A DNA stretch of 64,000 bases from an uncultured Collinsella sp. (GCA_900540895.1 UQHV01000001.1:1-64000), one strand, 5' to 3'. Shown: positions 50,105-58,219, numbered from the stretch's first letter. The notes: a model not told the origin generated them from the letters alone. Made by a program: numbers and translations.

Positions 50105-52882
50105 ATGGCACAGGAATTCACTTTTACCGTTAACGGCGTCGAGCGCACGACGACCCAAAACAAACCGTTGCTGCGCTATCTGCGTGATGACCTACACATC
50201 CATTCCGCCAAGGATGGCTGCTCCGAGGGCGCCTGCGGCACCTGCACCATCCATGTGGACGGTGCGGCTGTCAAGGCGTGCGTGCTGACCACCGCGCTTG
50301 CCGCCGGCCGCAACATCGTGACCGTCGAGGGCCTGCCCGAGGACGTGCGCGAGGCCTTTGTGTACGCCTTTGGCGCCGTGGGCGCCGTGCAGTGCGGCTT
50401 TTGCATCCCCGGCATGGTCATGGCGGGTGCAGCGCTGATCGCAGAAGATCCCGAGCCTACCGAGGAGCAGATCAAGTACGCCATCCGCGGCAACGTCTGC
50501 CGTTGCACCGGCTACAAAAAGATTATCGAGGGCATCTCGCTGGCCGCAGCGGTGCTCCGCGGCGAAAAGCAGATTGATGAGGACCTGGAGCGCGGCGACG
50601 ACTACGGCGTGGGCAAGCGCGCCTTCCGTATCGACGTGCGCAAGAAGGTGCTCGGCGAGGGCAAATACCCCGACGACATCGACGAGCTCGATCAGCCGGG
50701 CCTGACCTACGCCAGCGCCGTGCGCTCCAAGTATCCGCGCGCCCGCGTGCTCTCCATCGACACCTCCAAGGCCGAGGCCCTGCCCGGTGTGGTGGGCATC
50801 CTGCGCGCCGAGGACGTGCCGGTCAACCAGGTCGGCCACCTTATCCAGGACTGGGACGTCATGATCGCCCAGGGCGATATCACCCGCTGCGTGGGCGATG
50901 CCATCGTGCTGGTGGTTGCCGAGGACGAGGCGACGCTCGAGAAGGCCAAGAAGCTCGTCAAGGTTGATTACGAGCCTCTGGAACCCGTGCGCAACATCGC
51001 CGAGGCCAGGGCTGCCGACGCTCCGCGCCTGCACGACAGCTTCTTTGCCTTTGGCAACACGGTGGAGCTCAAGGACAACGTATGCCAGAGCCGTCACGTG
51101 ACGCGTGGCGACGCCGCCAAGGCGCTGGCGGAGAGCGCGTTCACCGTGACGCAGCGCTTTACTACGCCCTTTACCGAGCATGCCTTCCTGGAGCCCGAGT
51201 GCGCCGTCGCCTTCCCGTATAAGAACGGCGTCAAGGTGCAGTCGACCGACCAGGGTGCCTACGACACGCGCAAAGAGTGCGCCCACATGTTTGGCTGGGA
51301 CAACGAGCCCGAGCGCGTGGTCGTCGAGACCATGCTCGTGGGCGGCGGCTTTGGCGGTAAGGAAGACGTGTCCATCCAGCACCTGGCCGCGCTCGCCGCA
51401 TATAAGTTCCAGCGTCCTGTGAAGTGCAAGCTCACACGTGCCGAGTCGCTCGCGTTCCATCCCAAGCGTCACGCCATGGACGGCACCTTTACGCTGGGCT
51501 GCGATGCCGAGGGCAACTTTACCGGCCTGGACTGCGAGATCAACTTTGATACCGGAGCCTACGCATCGCTATGCGGTCCGGTGCTCGAGCGCGCCTGCAC
51601 GCATGCCGTCGGCCCCTACAAGTACCAGAACACCGACATTCGCGGTTTTGGCTACTACACCAACAACCCGCCCGCCGGTGCGTACCGAGGCTTTGGCGTT
51701 TGCCAGTCCGAGTTTGCGCTCGAGAGCCTGATCGACCTGCTGGCCGAGAAGGTCGGCCTGGATCCGTGGGAGATCCGCTACCGTAACGCCATCGAGCCGG
51801 GCGAGGTTCTGCCCAACGGCCAGATTGCCGATTGCTCCACGGCGCTTAAAGAGACGCTGCTCGAGGTCAAGGATGCCTACTACGCGCATCCCGGACACGC
51901 CGGTATCGCCTGCGCCATGAAGAACGCCGGCGTGGGCGTGGGTCTGCCCGATGCCGGCCGCTGCAAGATTCGCGTCGAGAACGGCGTGGCTACGGTCTAT
52001 GCCGCCACGTCCGACATCGGCCAGGGTTGCAATACCGTCTTTTTGCAGGACGTTGCCGAGGCATGTGGCTTGCCGCTTCGCTGCATCGCCAACGGCGAGT
52101 GCTCTACCGAGAACGCCCCCGACTCCGGCACCACGTCTGGCTCGCGTCAGACGGTCGTGACCGGCGAGGCCGTGCGCGGTGCCGCCTTCCTGCTGCGCGA
52201 TGCTATGGTTGGCATCGAGGCTGGCAAGCCTGCGCCCGATGCTCCCGTGAGCGCGCATGGCGACGGCGTCAAGATCGAGTACGACGACGGTCGCGCCTAT
52301 CAGCTGCACACACAGGAACTCGTCGCCGGCCAGGGTATGCATCCTCAAGATCCCGCTGCCGCCATCAAGGCGCTCGAGGGCTGCGAGTTTGGCTACGTGT
52401 ACCTGGAGCCGACCGACAAGCTGGGCGCCGACGTTCCCAACCCCAAGAGCCACATCTGCTACGGCTTTGCCACGCATGTGGTCATTCTGGATGATGACGG
52501 CCGCGTGAGCGAGGTCTATGCTGCGCACGATTCCGGCAAGGTGGTCAATCCCATCTCCATCCAGGGTCAGATCGAAGGCGGCGTGCTCATGGGTATGGGC
52601 TATGCGCTTACCGAGGACTGGCCGCTCAAGGACTGCGTGCCCCAGGCAAGGTACGGCACGCTCGGGCTGTTCCGTGCGCCCGAGATTCCGGATATCCACG
52701 CCATCTACGTGGAGAAGGACGAGCTGCTGCCCGTGGCATACGGCGGCAAGGGCATCGGCGAGATCGCAACGATCCCCACGGCGCCCGCCGTACAGAACGC
52801 CTACCGCGCGTTTGACGGCAAGCTGCGTCCAAATCTGCCCATGGTGGATACGCCCTACAGCCGCGTCCGCAACCGCGGGTAG
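50105..52882 (+). CDS. xdhD: XdhD-type molybdenum hydroxylase
   Basis: 925 residues. Plant-type and second [2Fe-2S] domains at residues 1-160 (CSEGACGTC, CGFCIPGM, RGNVCRCTGYKK), then the molybdopterin domains (VGGGFGGKEDVSIQHL near 412, PPAGAYRGFGVCQSEFALES near 523) and catalytic Glu886 in GKGIGEIATIP. There is no FAD domain, as in E. coli XdhD, so electrons must leave through the ferredoxin or YgfK. Members of this group are often selenium-dependent and act on xanthine, urate-related purines or nicotinate-like rings. Terminator directly downstream. Confidence 0.9.
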   Translation: MAQEFTFTVNGVERTTTQNKPLLRYLRDDLHIHSAKDGCSEGACGTCTIHVDGAAVKACVLTTALAAGRNIVTVEGLPEDVREAFVYAFGAVGAVQCGFCIPGMVMAGAALIAEDPEPTEEQIKYAIRGNVCRCTGYKKIIEGISLAAAVLRGEKQIDEDLERGDDYGVGKRAFRIDVRKKVLGEGKYPDDIDELDQPGLTYASAVRSKYPRARVLSIDTSKAEALPGVVGILRAEDVPVNQVGHLIQDWDVMIAQGDITRCVGDAIVLVVAEDEATLEKAKKLVKVDYEPLEPVRNIAEARAADAPRLHDSFFAFGNTVELKDNVCQSRHVTRGDAAKALAESAFTVTQRFTTPFTEHAFLEPECAVAFPYKNGVKVQSTDQGAYDTRKECAHMFGWDNEPERVVVETMLVGGGFGGKEDVSIQHLAALAAYKFQRPVKCKLTRAESLAFHPKRHAMDGTFTLGCDAEGNFTGLDCEINFDTGAYASLCGPVLERACTHAVGPYKYQNTDIRGFGYYTNNPPAGAYRGFGVCQSEFALESLIDLLAEKVGLDPWEIRYRNAIEPGEVLPNGQIADCSTALKETLLEVKDAYYAHPGHAGIACAMKNAGVGVGLPDAGRCKIRVENGVATVYAATSDIGQGCNTVFLQDVAEACGLPLRCIANGECSTENAPDSGTTSGSRQTVVTGEAVRGAAFLLRDAMVGIEAGKPAPDAPVSAHGDGVKIEYDDGRAYQLHTQELVAGQGMHPQDPAAAIKALEGCEFGYVYLEPTDKLGADVPNPKSHICYGFATHVVILDDDGRVSEVYAAHDSGKVVNPISIQGQIEGGVLMGMGYALTEDWPLKDCVPQARYGTLGLFRAPEIPDIHAIYVEKDELLPVAYGGKGIGEIATIPTAPAVQNAYRAFDGKLRPNLPMVDTPYSRVRNRG

Positions 52883-52951
52883 GGTAGGGCGCGGACGGCC
52901 ATTGCTGATGAGCTGTTCGCGCTCAACATCAACTACATACGCTGCGCCTTT

Positions 52952-52987
52952 GGCCCCGGCTCCATCGCGAGCCGGGGCCCTTTGTTT
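52952..52987 (+). terminator. Terminator after xdhD
   Basis: GGCCCCGGCT and AGCCGGGGCC arms with an 8-base loop and a TTTG-TTT tail. It closes the ssnA-xdhD operon immediately before the repeat array. Confidence 0.88.
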
Positions 52988-52992
52988 GGAGT

Positions 52993-53100
52993 GGAAACTG
53001 CGTCCCGGATTTGGCGCTCAGAACGGGACACGCTTTCCGGATGGCATGTTTGGCGGAAACTACGGCCCAGTTTTTGGCTCCAGAACGGGATACATTTTCC
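52993..53100. repeat. Two copies of a 46-bp palindrome, upstream array
   Basis: Copies at 52993-53038 and 53055-53100. Each has arms close to GGAAA-x-TGCGTCCCG and CGGGA-x-ACGCTTTCC around a centre near GGCGCTCAGAA. The period is 62 bp, with a 16-base spacer starting GGAT. The same unit occurs four more times on the far side of the ATPase gene (54700-54910). Confidence 0.75.
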
Positions 53101-53155
53101 GGAACGGTCCACGTGCGGTGGTGTACCGACCCTTTTGCGTGCGCCGCTTGTCGAA

Positions 53156-53211
53156 TTACGTTATAGCTAGCTATATTATAGGAAGGTATAATATAGCTAG
53201 CTATAACGTAA
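53156..53211. promoter_or_regulatory. Perfect 25-bp palindrome before the ATPase gene
   Basis: Two perfect 25-base arms (53156-53180 and 53187-53211) flank GGAAGG. Each arm contains TATAGCTAGCTATA, itself a 14-bp palindrome, so there are two identical operator-like sites 30 bp apart, with TATAAT (53187-53192) between them. The second arm ends beside AAAGGAAGG, the ribosome-binding site. It can be a double operator, or a long RNA hairpin placed just before the start codon. Confidence 0.75.
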
Positions 53212-53226
53212 AGGAAGGATGGCCCT

Positions 53227-54633
53227 ATGTTTATCGGAAGAACGGCGGAAATGTCCGAGCTCAATCGACTGTATGGCACGGGCTCCTTTGAGATGCCTGT
53301 GATTTACGGCCGCCGTCGCGTGGGCAAAACGCGTCTTATCACAGAGTTTATCCAAGGCAAGAAGGCTATTTACTTTCAAGCTCGTCGCACCAATGCAGAG
53401 GCAAACCTGCATGGCTTTAGCCAGGCGATACTTGCGGGCTCCGTTGGTGTTGCTGGCGTGTCGTTTCGTAGTTTTGACGAGGCGTTCGATGCATTGGCTA
53501 CCATGGCTCGTACGGAACGTTTGATTGTCGTGATCGACGAGTATCCTTATCTCGCCCAATCGAATCCCGAGATCAGCTCGTTGCTGCAAGACAAGATCGA
53601 TCACTTGTACAAAGAGACCAAGCTTATGCTTATCCTGTGCGGGTCGTCGCTTTCGTTTATGGAAGAGCAGGTGTTGGGCTACGAGAGTCCGCTATACGGT
53701 AGGCGTACGGCCCAGTTTAAGATCATGCCGCTCGATTTTATGACGACCCTCGGCCTGTGGCAGAGCATGGGTCGCGAAGACGCTGCAGTTTGCTATGGCA
53801 TGACGGGTGGCATTCCTGCATATATCGAGAAAGTCGATCCTGCCGCACCGCTCAAGGACAACATCAAACGTCTTTTTCTTACTCCTACGGGCTATCTCTT
53901 TGAGGAGCCGAGTAACCTGCTATTGCAGGAGTGCCGCAATCCCGAGCAATATGATGCGATCGTGCAAGCAATTGCCCAGGGGCGCTCGAAGATCTCGGAG
54001 ATTGCGAGCTCTACGGGAATCCCTGCGAGCAACGTAAAGAGCTATGTGGATAAGCTGGCGTCGCTTGGGATTGTCGAGCGCGAGCTGCCCCTAAACGAGA
54101 CGAGCAATAAGCGAGCCGTGTATCTGCTGAGCGATCAGATGTTTAGGTTCTGGTACAAGTTTGTTCCGCAGAACATCGGGCTGATTCAAAACGATATGGC
54201 CGAGATGGCGTATGAGCGCATTGAGCCGCACGTATCGGATTACATGGGTACGGTCTTTGAGCTTATATGCAGGCAATACGTGTACGAACTCGCGCGAGCG
54301 GGCCAGCTCGATGTGGTTCCGGCGAGCGTCGGGCGTTGGTGGGGGACGGATAATCGCACGCATACGCAGGAAGAAATCGACTTGATTGTTGACGATGGCG
54401 AGGGCACTGCACTGTTTGCGGAATGCAAATGGCGCAATGAACCGGTGGGCGAAGACGTGCTGCAAAAGCTCGTGCACCGGAGCGAGCTCTTTAGACGGCA
54501 ACGAAAAAGCTATGCACTATTCTCCAAAAGCGGCTGTACTCAGGGATGTTGGGATGCTGCAGAGAGTAGGGGAGACGTCAAGCTGATCTCGTTTGCCGAG
54601 ATGTGTGAGCGGGATAACGCTGCTCGGGGGTAA
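53227..54633 (+). CDS. AAA ATPase with winged helix and nuclease-like C-terminus (DUF234 type)
   Basis: 468 residues. Walker A GRRRVGKT at 28-35, Walker B VIDEY with Asp104-Glu105, a winged-helix part near 255-290 (ISEIASSTGIPASNVKSYVD), and a C-terminal DUF234 domain with a PD-(D/E)xK-like pattern (Asp385 in EEIDLIV, Glu399-x-Lys401 in ECKW). This is the archaeal-type ATPase family common in gut anaerobes, of unknown role (defence, mobile element or toxin-like functions have been suggested). Lower GC than its neighbours. Flanked on both sides by 62-bp repeats. Confidence 0.85.
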   Translation: MFIGRTAEMSELNRLYGTGSFEMPVIYGRRRVGKTRLITEFIQGKKAIYFQARRTNAEANLHGFSQAILAGSVGVAGVSFRSFDEAFDALATMARTERLIVVIDEYPYLAQSNPEISSLLQDKIDHLYKETKLMLILCGSSLSFMEEQVLGYESPLYGRRTAQFKIMPLDFMTTLGLWQSMGREDAAVCYGMTGGIPAYIEKVDPAAPLKDNIKRLFLTPTGYLFEEPSNLLLQECRNPEQYDAIVQAIAQGRSKISEIASSTGIPASNVKSYVDKLASLGIVERELPLNETSNKRAVYLLSDQMFRFWYKFVPQNIGLIQNDMAEMAYERIEPHVSDYMGTVFELICRQYVYELARAGQLDVVPASVGRWWGTDNRTHTQEEIDLIVDDGEGTALFAECKWRNEPVGEDVLQKLVHRSELFRRQRKSYALFSKSGCTQGCWDAAESRGDVKLISFAEMCERDNAARG

Positions 54634-54699
54634 AGCCTGTCCTCGAATGGCTGGAACGGGGCCCTCTGTTGTCGTGTTAGCTGCCAGCGGAATGCCGGC

Positions 54700-54910
54700 G
54701 GAAAGCGTGTCCTAGATTTCGGCCCCAGAGTGGGACGTCGTTTCCGGATCGGGCCTCAAACGGAAATTGCATCCCGGAATGAGCGCTCAGACTGGGACGC
54801 ACTTTCCGGATCGGCCTTCAAGCGGAAGCTGCGTCCCGGAATCGAGCCTCGGAATGGGACGTGCTTTCCGGATGGGCTTCAAGTGGAAAGTGCGTCTTAG
54901 AATACCGCGC
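54700..54910. repeat. Downstream array of the 46-bp palindrome
   Basis: Full copies at 54700-54745, 54762-54807 and 54824-54869, and a half copy starting at 54885 whose right arm is lost. Spacing is 62, 62 and 61 bases. Spacers read GGATCGGGCCTCAAAC, GGATCGGCCTTCAAGC and GGATGGGCTTCAAGT. Mismatches in one arm are partly compensated in the other, suggesting selection on pairing or on dyad symmetry. Confidence 0.75.
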
Positions 54911-55005
54911 CGGCGTTTTTGGCGGTTGTGGTGGGCAAGGGGGGCATCGCCTGCACACGCGACGACGGCGTGGCGGTGATCCCCATGGCGGCACTTGGGG
55001 CGTAG
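54904..55005 (+). pseudogene. C-terminal remnant of an ATPase-like gene
   Basis: An open stretch of 33 codons ending in a stop, with no start, encodes VVVGKGGIACTRDDGVAVIP followed by MAALGA. This pattern resembles the extreme C-terminus of DUF4143-type ATP-binding proteins. It begins in the broken last copy of the repeat array, so an insertion or deletion has probably removed the rest of the gene. Based on recalled family endings only. Confidence 0.35.
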
Positions 55006-55464
55006 TGGTTTTGCGGGCGTGCCGTGCTTCCTTTACCGAAAATCCATTTGGTAAACCAGATGCTCGCGGATAGAATAAAGTCGACGGCAGCCCAAGTGGT
55101 GAAGAGCTGGGCAGCGCCGTTGCTTGGTCAAGAGGTCAGTGCCTTAATGGCAGCGACTTGTTATGCTTCGAATGCTGCTTGAGTGCCTCGGAAAGTTCGA
55201 TAAGCGCCGTGAAGAGCGAGACCAAAGCAACCAAGAGCTCTACGAGCTCTGATGGGCCCGGGATGACCTCTGATTCAAGTCACCGGGCCTCAATCTTTTT
55301 CATCCATTTGAATAGAGTGGGCGGCGCCCTTGGGATCGACCGTATGGCGTGTGCCTGGCGCGCGTGGCATTGCGTCCCGCTTTTGTGTCCGCACGGGCGC
55401 CTATCCTTACGGCAATGTAGCCGCCTATGTAGCAAGCGGCAGGCAACGGAGAAAGGCCCTAACC
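55006..55464. other. Degraded interval before the exonuclease
   Basis: Apart from the broken small frame at 55136-55303 I see no intact gene here. It contains fragments on the minus strand that read as membrane peptides, the GC-rich hairpin at 55255-55301, and at its right end GGAGAAAGG, the ribosome-binding site of the next gene. The interval looks like decayed coding sequence. Confidence 0.4.
55136..55303 (-). pseudogene. Small hydrophobic protein interrupted by an in-frame TGA
   Basis: From ATG 55303 the frame reads MKKIEAR, then TGA (55280-55282), then continues open as LESEVIPGPSELVELLVALV, followed by SLFTALIELSEALKQHSKHN and a stop. The part after TGA is a well-formed amphipathic or membrane helix. 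It is most simply a small gene broken by a nonsense mutation (TGG to TGA). Between it and the ATPase remnant the same strand also encodes an unstarted hydrophobic piece (FTTWAAVDFILSASIWFTKW). A GGCCCGG/CCGGGCC hairpin (55255-55289) overlaps it. Confidence 0.35.
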
Positions 55465-56199
55465 GTGTCAGCTGAAAAGATGCCGTGTATCTCGGCCATC
55501 GATACGACGAACTTTGCGCGCCAGATTGTGCTGGACTTTGAGTTTGCGCCGGTGCCAAAGCAGCGCCAGCGCCGTGGACTGCGCAATGAGATTATCGAGG
55601 TCGGCGCCGTCAAGCTCGATTACCACGGCAACGTTATGGGCGAGTTCTCGCAGTTTGTGCAGACGGAATTTACCGAAGGCGTTGCGTATCCCGTCCGCGA
55701 GCTCACAGGGATATCGGCTGTGGACACCGCGATGGCCGATCCGCTCTGCATGGTGATCAAAAGGCTCAGCGACTGGATCGGTCGCTACTCCGCCCAGGTG
55801 GTTTGCTGGAGTGGGGCGGATCGTCGACAGCTTTTGACCGAGTGCCAGGCAAAGCACATCGACCTTTCCGCATTTCCTACGGACTGGGCCGACCTGCAGG
55901 CGTTTTACACCTCGATCATGGACGTTGGCAGCCACGGGCGCGTCTCTTTGAGTGACGCGGCGACGTGGTTTGGCATCGAGTTCGACGAGTCGACGGGCCA
56001 CGCTCACAGTGCCCTAGCCGATGCGCGCGTGACCGCCAAGCTGCTCAAGCAGATGATGGACGGGGACTATCACGTGAGTCCGCACGCCCAGGAGATCCGC
56101 CAGCGGTGGGGGATGGGCGAGCGAGCCCAGACGCGCCTTACCAGTAAGTGCCCCGAGCTGGGCGACCTTCTGTTGAAGCTGAAGGCGGAGGGGAGGTAG
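55465..56199 (+). CDS. DnaQ-like 3'-5' exonuclease
   Basis: 244 residues, DEDDh family. Exo I motif VLDFEF (Asp24, Glu26) and exo III motif HAHSALADARVTAKL (His and Asp near residues 182-190) are present, with WSGADRRQLL in the middle. It shares the fold of polymerase III epsilon and RNase T-like enzymes; the substrate (DNA repair or RNA end-trimming) is undecided. GTG 55465 lies eight bases after GGAGAAAGG; ATG 55480 is an alternative. It converges on the next gene. Confidence 0.8.
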   Translation: MSAEKMPCISAIDTTNFARQIVLDFEFAPVPKQRQRRGLRNEIIEVGAVKLDYHGNVMGEFSQFVQTEFTEGVAYPVRELTGISAVDTAMADPLCMVIKRLSDWIGRYSAQVVCWSGADRRQLLTECQAKHIDLSAFPTDWADLQAFYTSIMDVGSHGRVSLSDAATWFGIEFDESTGHAHSALADARVTAKLLKQMMDGDYHVSPHAQEIRQRWGMGERAQTRLTSKCPELGDLLLKLKAEGR

Positions 56200-56309
56200 G
56201 CCTTTTGAGAACGCCATTCGGTTTGGCATGGCGGGACTGTAAGCGCGACTTCGCCCTGCTGTTTGAATCGAAGCGTCAACCAGTATGGCGAGCTGTCTGG
56301 TCTGTCTGC

Positions 56310-56732
56310 CTACGCCCCCGCAATCCCGCGCGCGGCACTCAGCAGCTCATATTCCCCCTGGCTCCACTGGTGCAGCTCGGCGGCGCCGACGGCATCGCGA
56401 CACAGATTCAGGAACACCTCGGCACCCTTGCAGAGGCACTCGCGGGCAAAGTCACCCGAGCCGCTTGCGATGCACGTGCCGTCTGCAAACAGCTTCCAAC
56501 TCGACGGCTCGCGCGAGTCATCTCCGAGCAGCTTGATCTGCAAAACGTGCGGGTCGCCGGCGGCGCAGAGCTCTTCCTCGAGTTTCTGCATCGTAAAGCG
56601 CATCTGGTGGGAGAGGCTGCTCTTGACCAAAGCCGAGGCATAGCCGTTCGGCTTATCAAGAAGATGCATTCGCTTTGGTTTGGCGACCAGGTTGTGGAAG
56701 TTGCGCTCGCTGCGCACAGAGAAATTGTCCAT
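56310..56732 (-). CDS. Conserved-looking protein of unknown function
   Basis: 140 residues from ATG 56732, with AAAGGAG five bases upstream. No motif is recognised. It is mixed alpha/beta in character, with three cysteines (CAAGD, CIASGSG, CLCKGAEVFLNLC region) and no signal peptide or membrane segment. It has a plausible promoter (56858-56887) and lies downstream, on the same strand, of the 33-bp repeat block and a strong hairpin. A longer frame to 56945 would run through that promoter. Confidence 0.55.
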   Translation of the reverse strand: MDNFSVRSERNFHNLVAKPKRMHLLDKPNGYASALVKSSLSHQMRFTMQKLEEELCAAGDPHVLQIKLLGDDSREPSSWKLFADGTCIASGSGDFARECLCKGAEVFLNLCRDAVGAAELHQWSQGEYELLSAARGIAGA

Positions 56733-56857
56733 ACGGACTCCTTTCATCGATGTTGGCAGGGCCACCGTGCCTCTTGGCCGGTTGGCGTCGGGATCGTGGA
56801 GCCAACTCTCTACCCCGACTCTGGATAAAACGCGCCCACTCCTTGCGGGCACGATGG

Positions 56858-56887
56858 AGTCTATCAGCGCGCGCGGACAGAAATCAA
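56858..56887 (-). promoter_or_regulatory. Possible promoter of the 140-residue gene
   Basis: On the minus strand TTGATT (56887-56882), 18 bases, TAGACT (56863-56858). The -35 box lies in the foot of the hairpin at 56882-56925. Confidence 0.45.
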
Positions 56888-56925
56888 GCGCCGCCTGCGA
56901 AATGATGTGCAGACGGCGCTTGATT
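56882..56925. terminator. Strong hairpin between repeats and orphan gene
   Basis: Arms of 17 bases with one G-T pair (AATCAAGCGCCGCCTGC and GCAGACGGCGCTTGATT) and a 10-base loop. On the minus strand it is followed by TCTGT and is T-rich at its foot, so it could end transcription coming through the 33-bp repeats. Confidence 0.6.
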
Positions 56926-56950
56926 ACGCGGCAATTATTCGGCAAACATC

Positions 56951-57082
56951 CGGAAAAGTGTCGAAATCAGCCGTATGAAAGTACGGAAAAGTGTCAAATT
57001 CGAGCCGCCCAAATTACGGAAAAGTGTCGAAATGGGCGCGTGGAAATCACGGAAAAGTGTAAAACCGCACGTAAACAGGGGT
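56951..57082. repeat. Four-unit tandem repeat with a 33-bp period
   Basis: CGGAAAAGTGTC (or CGGAAAAGTGTA in the last unit) starts at 56951, 56984, 57017 and 57050, exactly 33 bases apart. The first 17 bases of each unit are well conserved (CGGAAAAGTGTCGAAAT) and the other 16 vary, with GCCG recurring. An open frame on the plus strand would encode a TEKC-containing 11-residue repeat, but it has no start signal. Short conserved part and few units argue against CRISPR. Confidence 0.7.
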
Positions 57083-57104
57083 GCGGCATAGCTTATGTTC
57101 CAAC

Positions 57105-58097
57105 CTAGCTGTTGGGGTCGCCCTTGAGGGTGTTGATGTCCAGGTACTGGTTGTCGTCCTCTTTTTGCTGCGTTGCCGATTCGGACGCGGTGGGGCCGCG
57201 GAATAGCTGGAATCCCTCAAACGCAATCACGCCGAGCAGAGCGATGATGATGGCGATAAAGACAACCTTTGCCGCATGCGAAAACTCCGAAAAGCGCGGT
57301 GGTTCTTCTTCGGTGTGGTAATCGGCAGCACGCTCATCGTCGGTGCCGTGGGTATACGACGATGCCGAGGCTGCCTTTACGCTCGCTTGGTTGTAATCGG
57401 GAGCGGGCGTGGCGGCAAACGGGTCGCGAGAATAACCCCTCGACGTTTGGCCGTAATCCTCGGTTTCGATGCGGCCGGCGCGAGGTTGTTCGTACGGGCG
57501 GTTGGCGTATGCTGCGGTGCTGTCGTATGCGGAGTTGCGTTCCTCGGCGGCCGCAAACAGGGGGTTTACCGGAATGTCGAGCGCCGGCATGCCGCCCGAG
57601 GTCTCGTCCAGATCTGCCGCCGCCCAGGAATCAAAGGCAAACTGGCGGTTGGAAAGATCATCCAGATCCATGACAGGCGGCTCGAGCTCGGGCTCGGGAG
57701 CCGTGTATGCCGACTGCTGCGGGGCAGCGTAGCGAATCGTGCTGTCTGCCGTGGGGCGCTGTGCCGCTGCAGCGAGAAATGCCGCCGTCTCGGACGGATC
57801 GCTAGCAGGACGGGGTGCAGGGGCGGCTTTACGCGTCGTCTGCACGATGGGGCGGGTGGCAAAGTCGTTCGCGGGCACGGATACCGGCGCGGGCGTGGCG
57901 GAAGGTGCGGGCTTTGCACTTGTCGGGCGAACCCCGCCGCCCACGAGTTCATCGGCGGTCCAAGGGCGGTCGCTCATCACGTCGTCGAGGCTCAACGCAA
58001 ACAGATCGTCTTCGCCCTCGTCAAACGCGCGTTTCGCATGCCTGGCGCCAGAAGCGGTGCCTCCGCGGCCGTTGCGTGATGCGTTGCTCGACCCCAT
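57105..58097 (-). CDS. Disordered single-pass membrane protein, unknown function
   Basis: 330 residues. About 270 residues of low-complexity, Ala/Pro/Asp-rich sequence are predicted to be cytoplasmic and disordered, with an acidic patch (GEDDLFALSLDDVM near residue 28). One membrane helix follows (VVFIAIIIALLGVIAFEGF, about 278-296) and a 30-residue outside tail. No catalytic domain. ATG 58097 follows AAAGGATGG; an ATG at 58130 has no ribosome-binding site. The shape recalls accessory envelope or division proteins, but no assignment is possible. Confidence 0.65.
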   Translation of the reverse strand: MGSSNASRNGRGGTASGARHAKRAFDEGEDDLFALSLDDVMSDRPWTADELVGGGVRPTSAKPAPSATPAPVSVPANDFATRPIVQTTRKAAPAPRPASDPSETAAFLAAAAQRPTADSTIRYAAPQQSAYTAPEPELEPPVMDLDDLSNRQFAFDSWAAADLDETSGGMPALDIPVNPLFAAAEERNSAYDSTAAYANRPYEQPRAGRIETEDYGQTSRGYSRDPFAATPAPDYNQASVKAASASSYTHGTDDERAADYHTEEEPPRFSEFSHAAKVVFIAIIIALLGVIAFEGFQLFRGPTASESATQQKEDDNQYLDINTLKGDPNS

Positions 58098-58219
58098 CTT
58101 GTTCCATCCTTTCGAAATGCTCACATTCATCGATTATATGGAACTTACCTTGCGGCCGACTCTCGGATTCGCGCATTCCAGAACTCGCGCCCAAAAGGGG
58201 AGGGGTGCAGGCGCGCTGA

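Noticed and set aside
56951..57082. CRISPR array
   Set aside because: Only about 17 of 33 bases are conserved, there are four units, and the variable part is itself partly conserved; no cas genes.
56680..57108. A plus-strand frame containing an 11-residue TEKC repeat
   Set aside because: The 11-residue period simply mirrors the 33-base DNA repeat. There is no ribosome-binding site, and its first part is antisense to a better-supported gene. Kept only as a DNA repeat.
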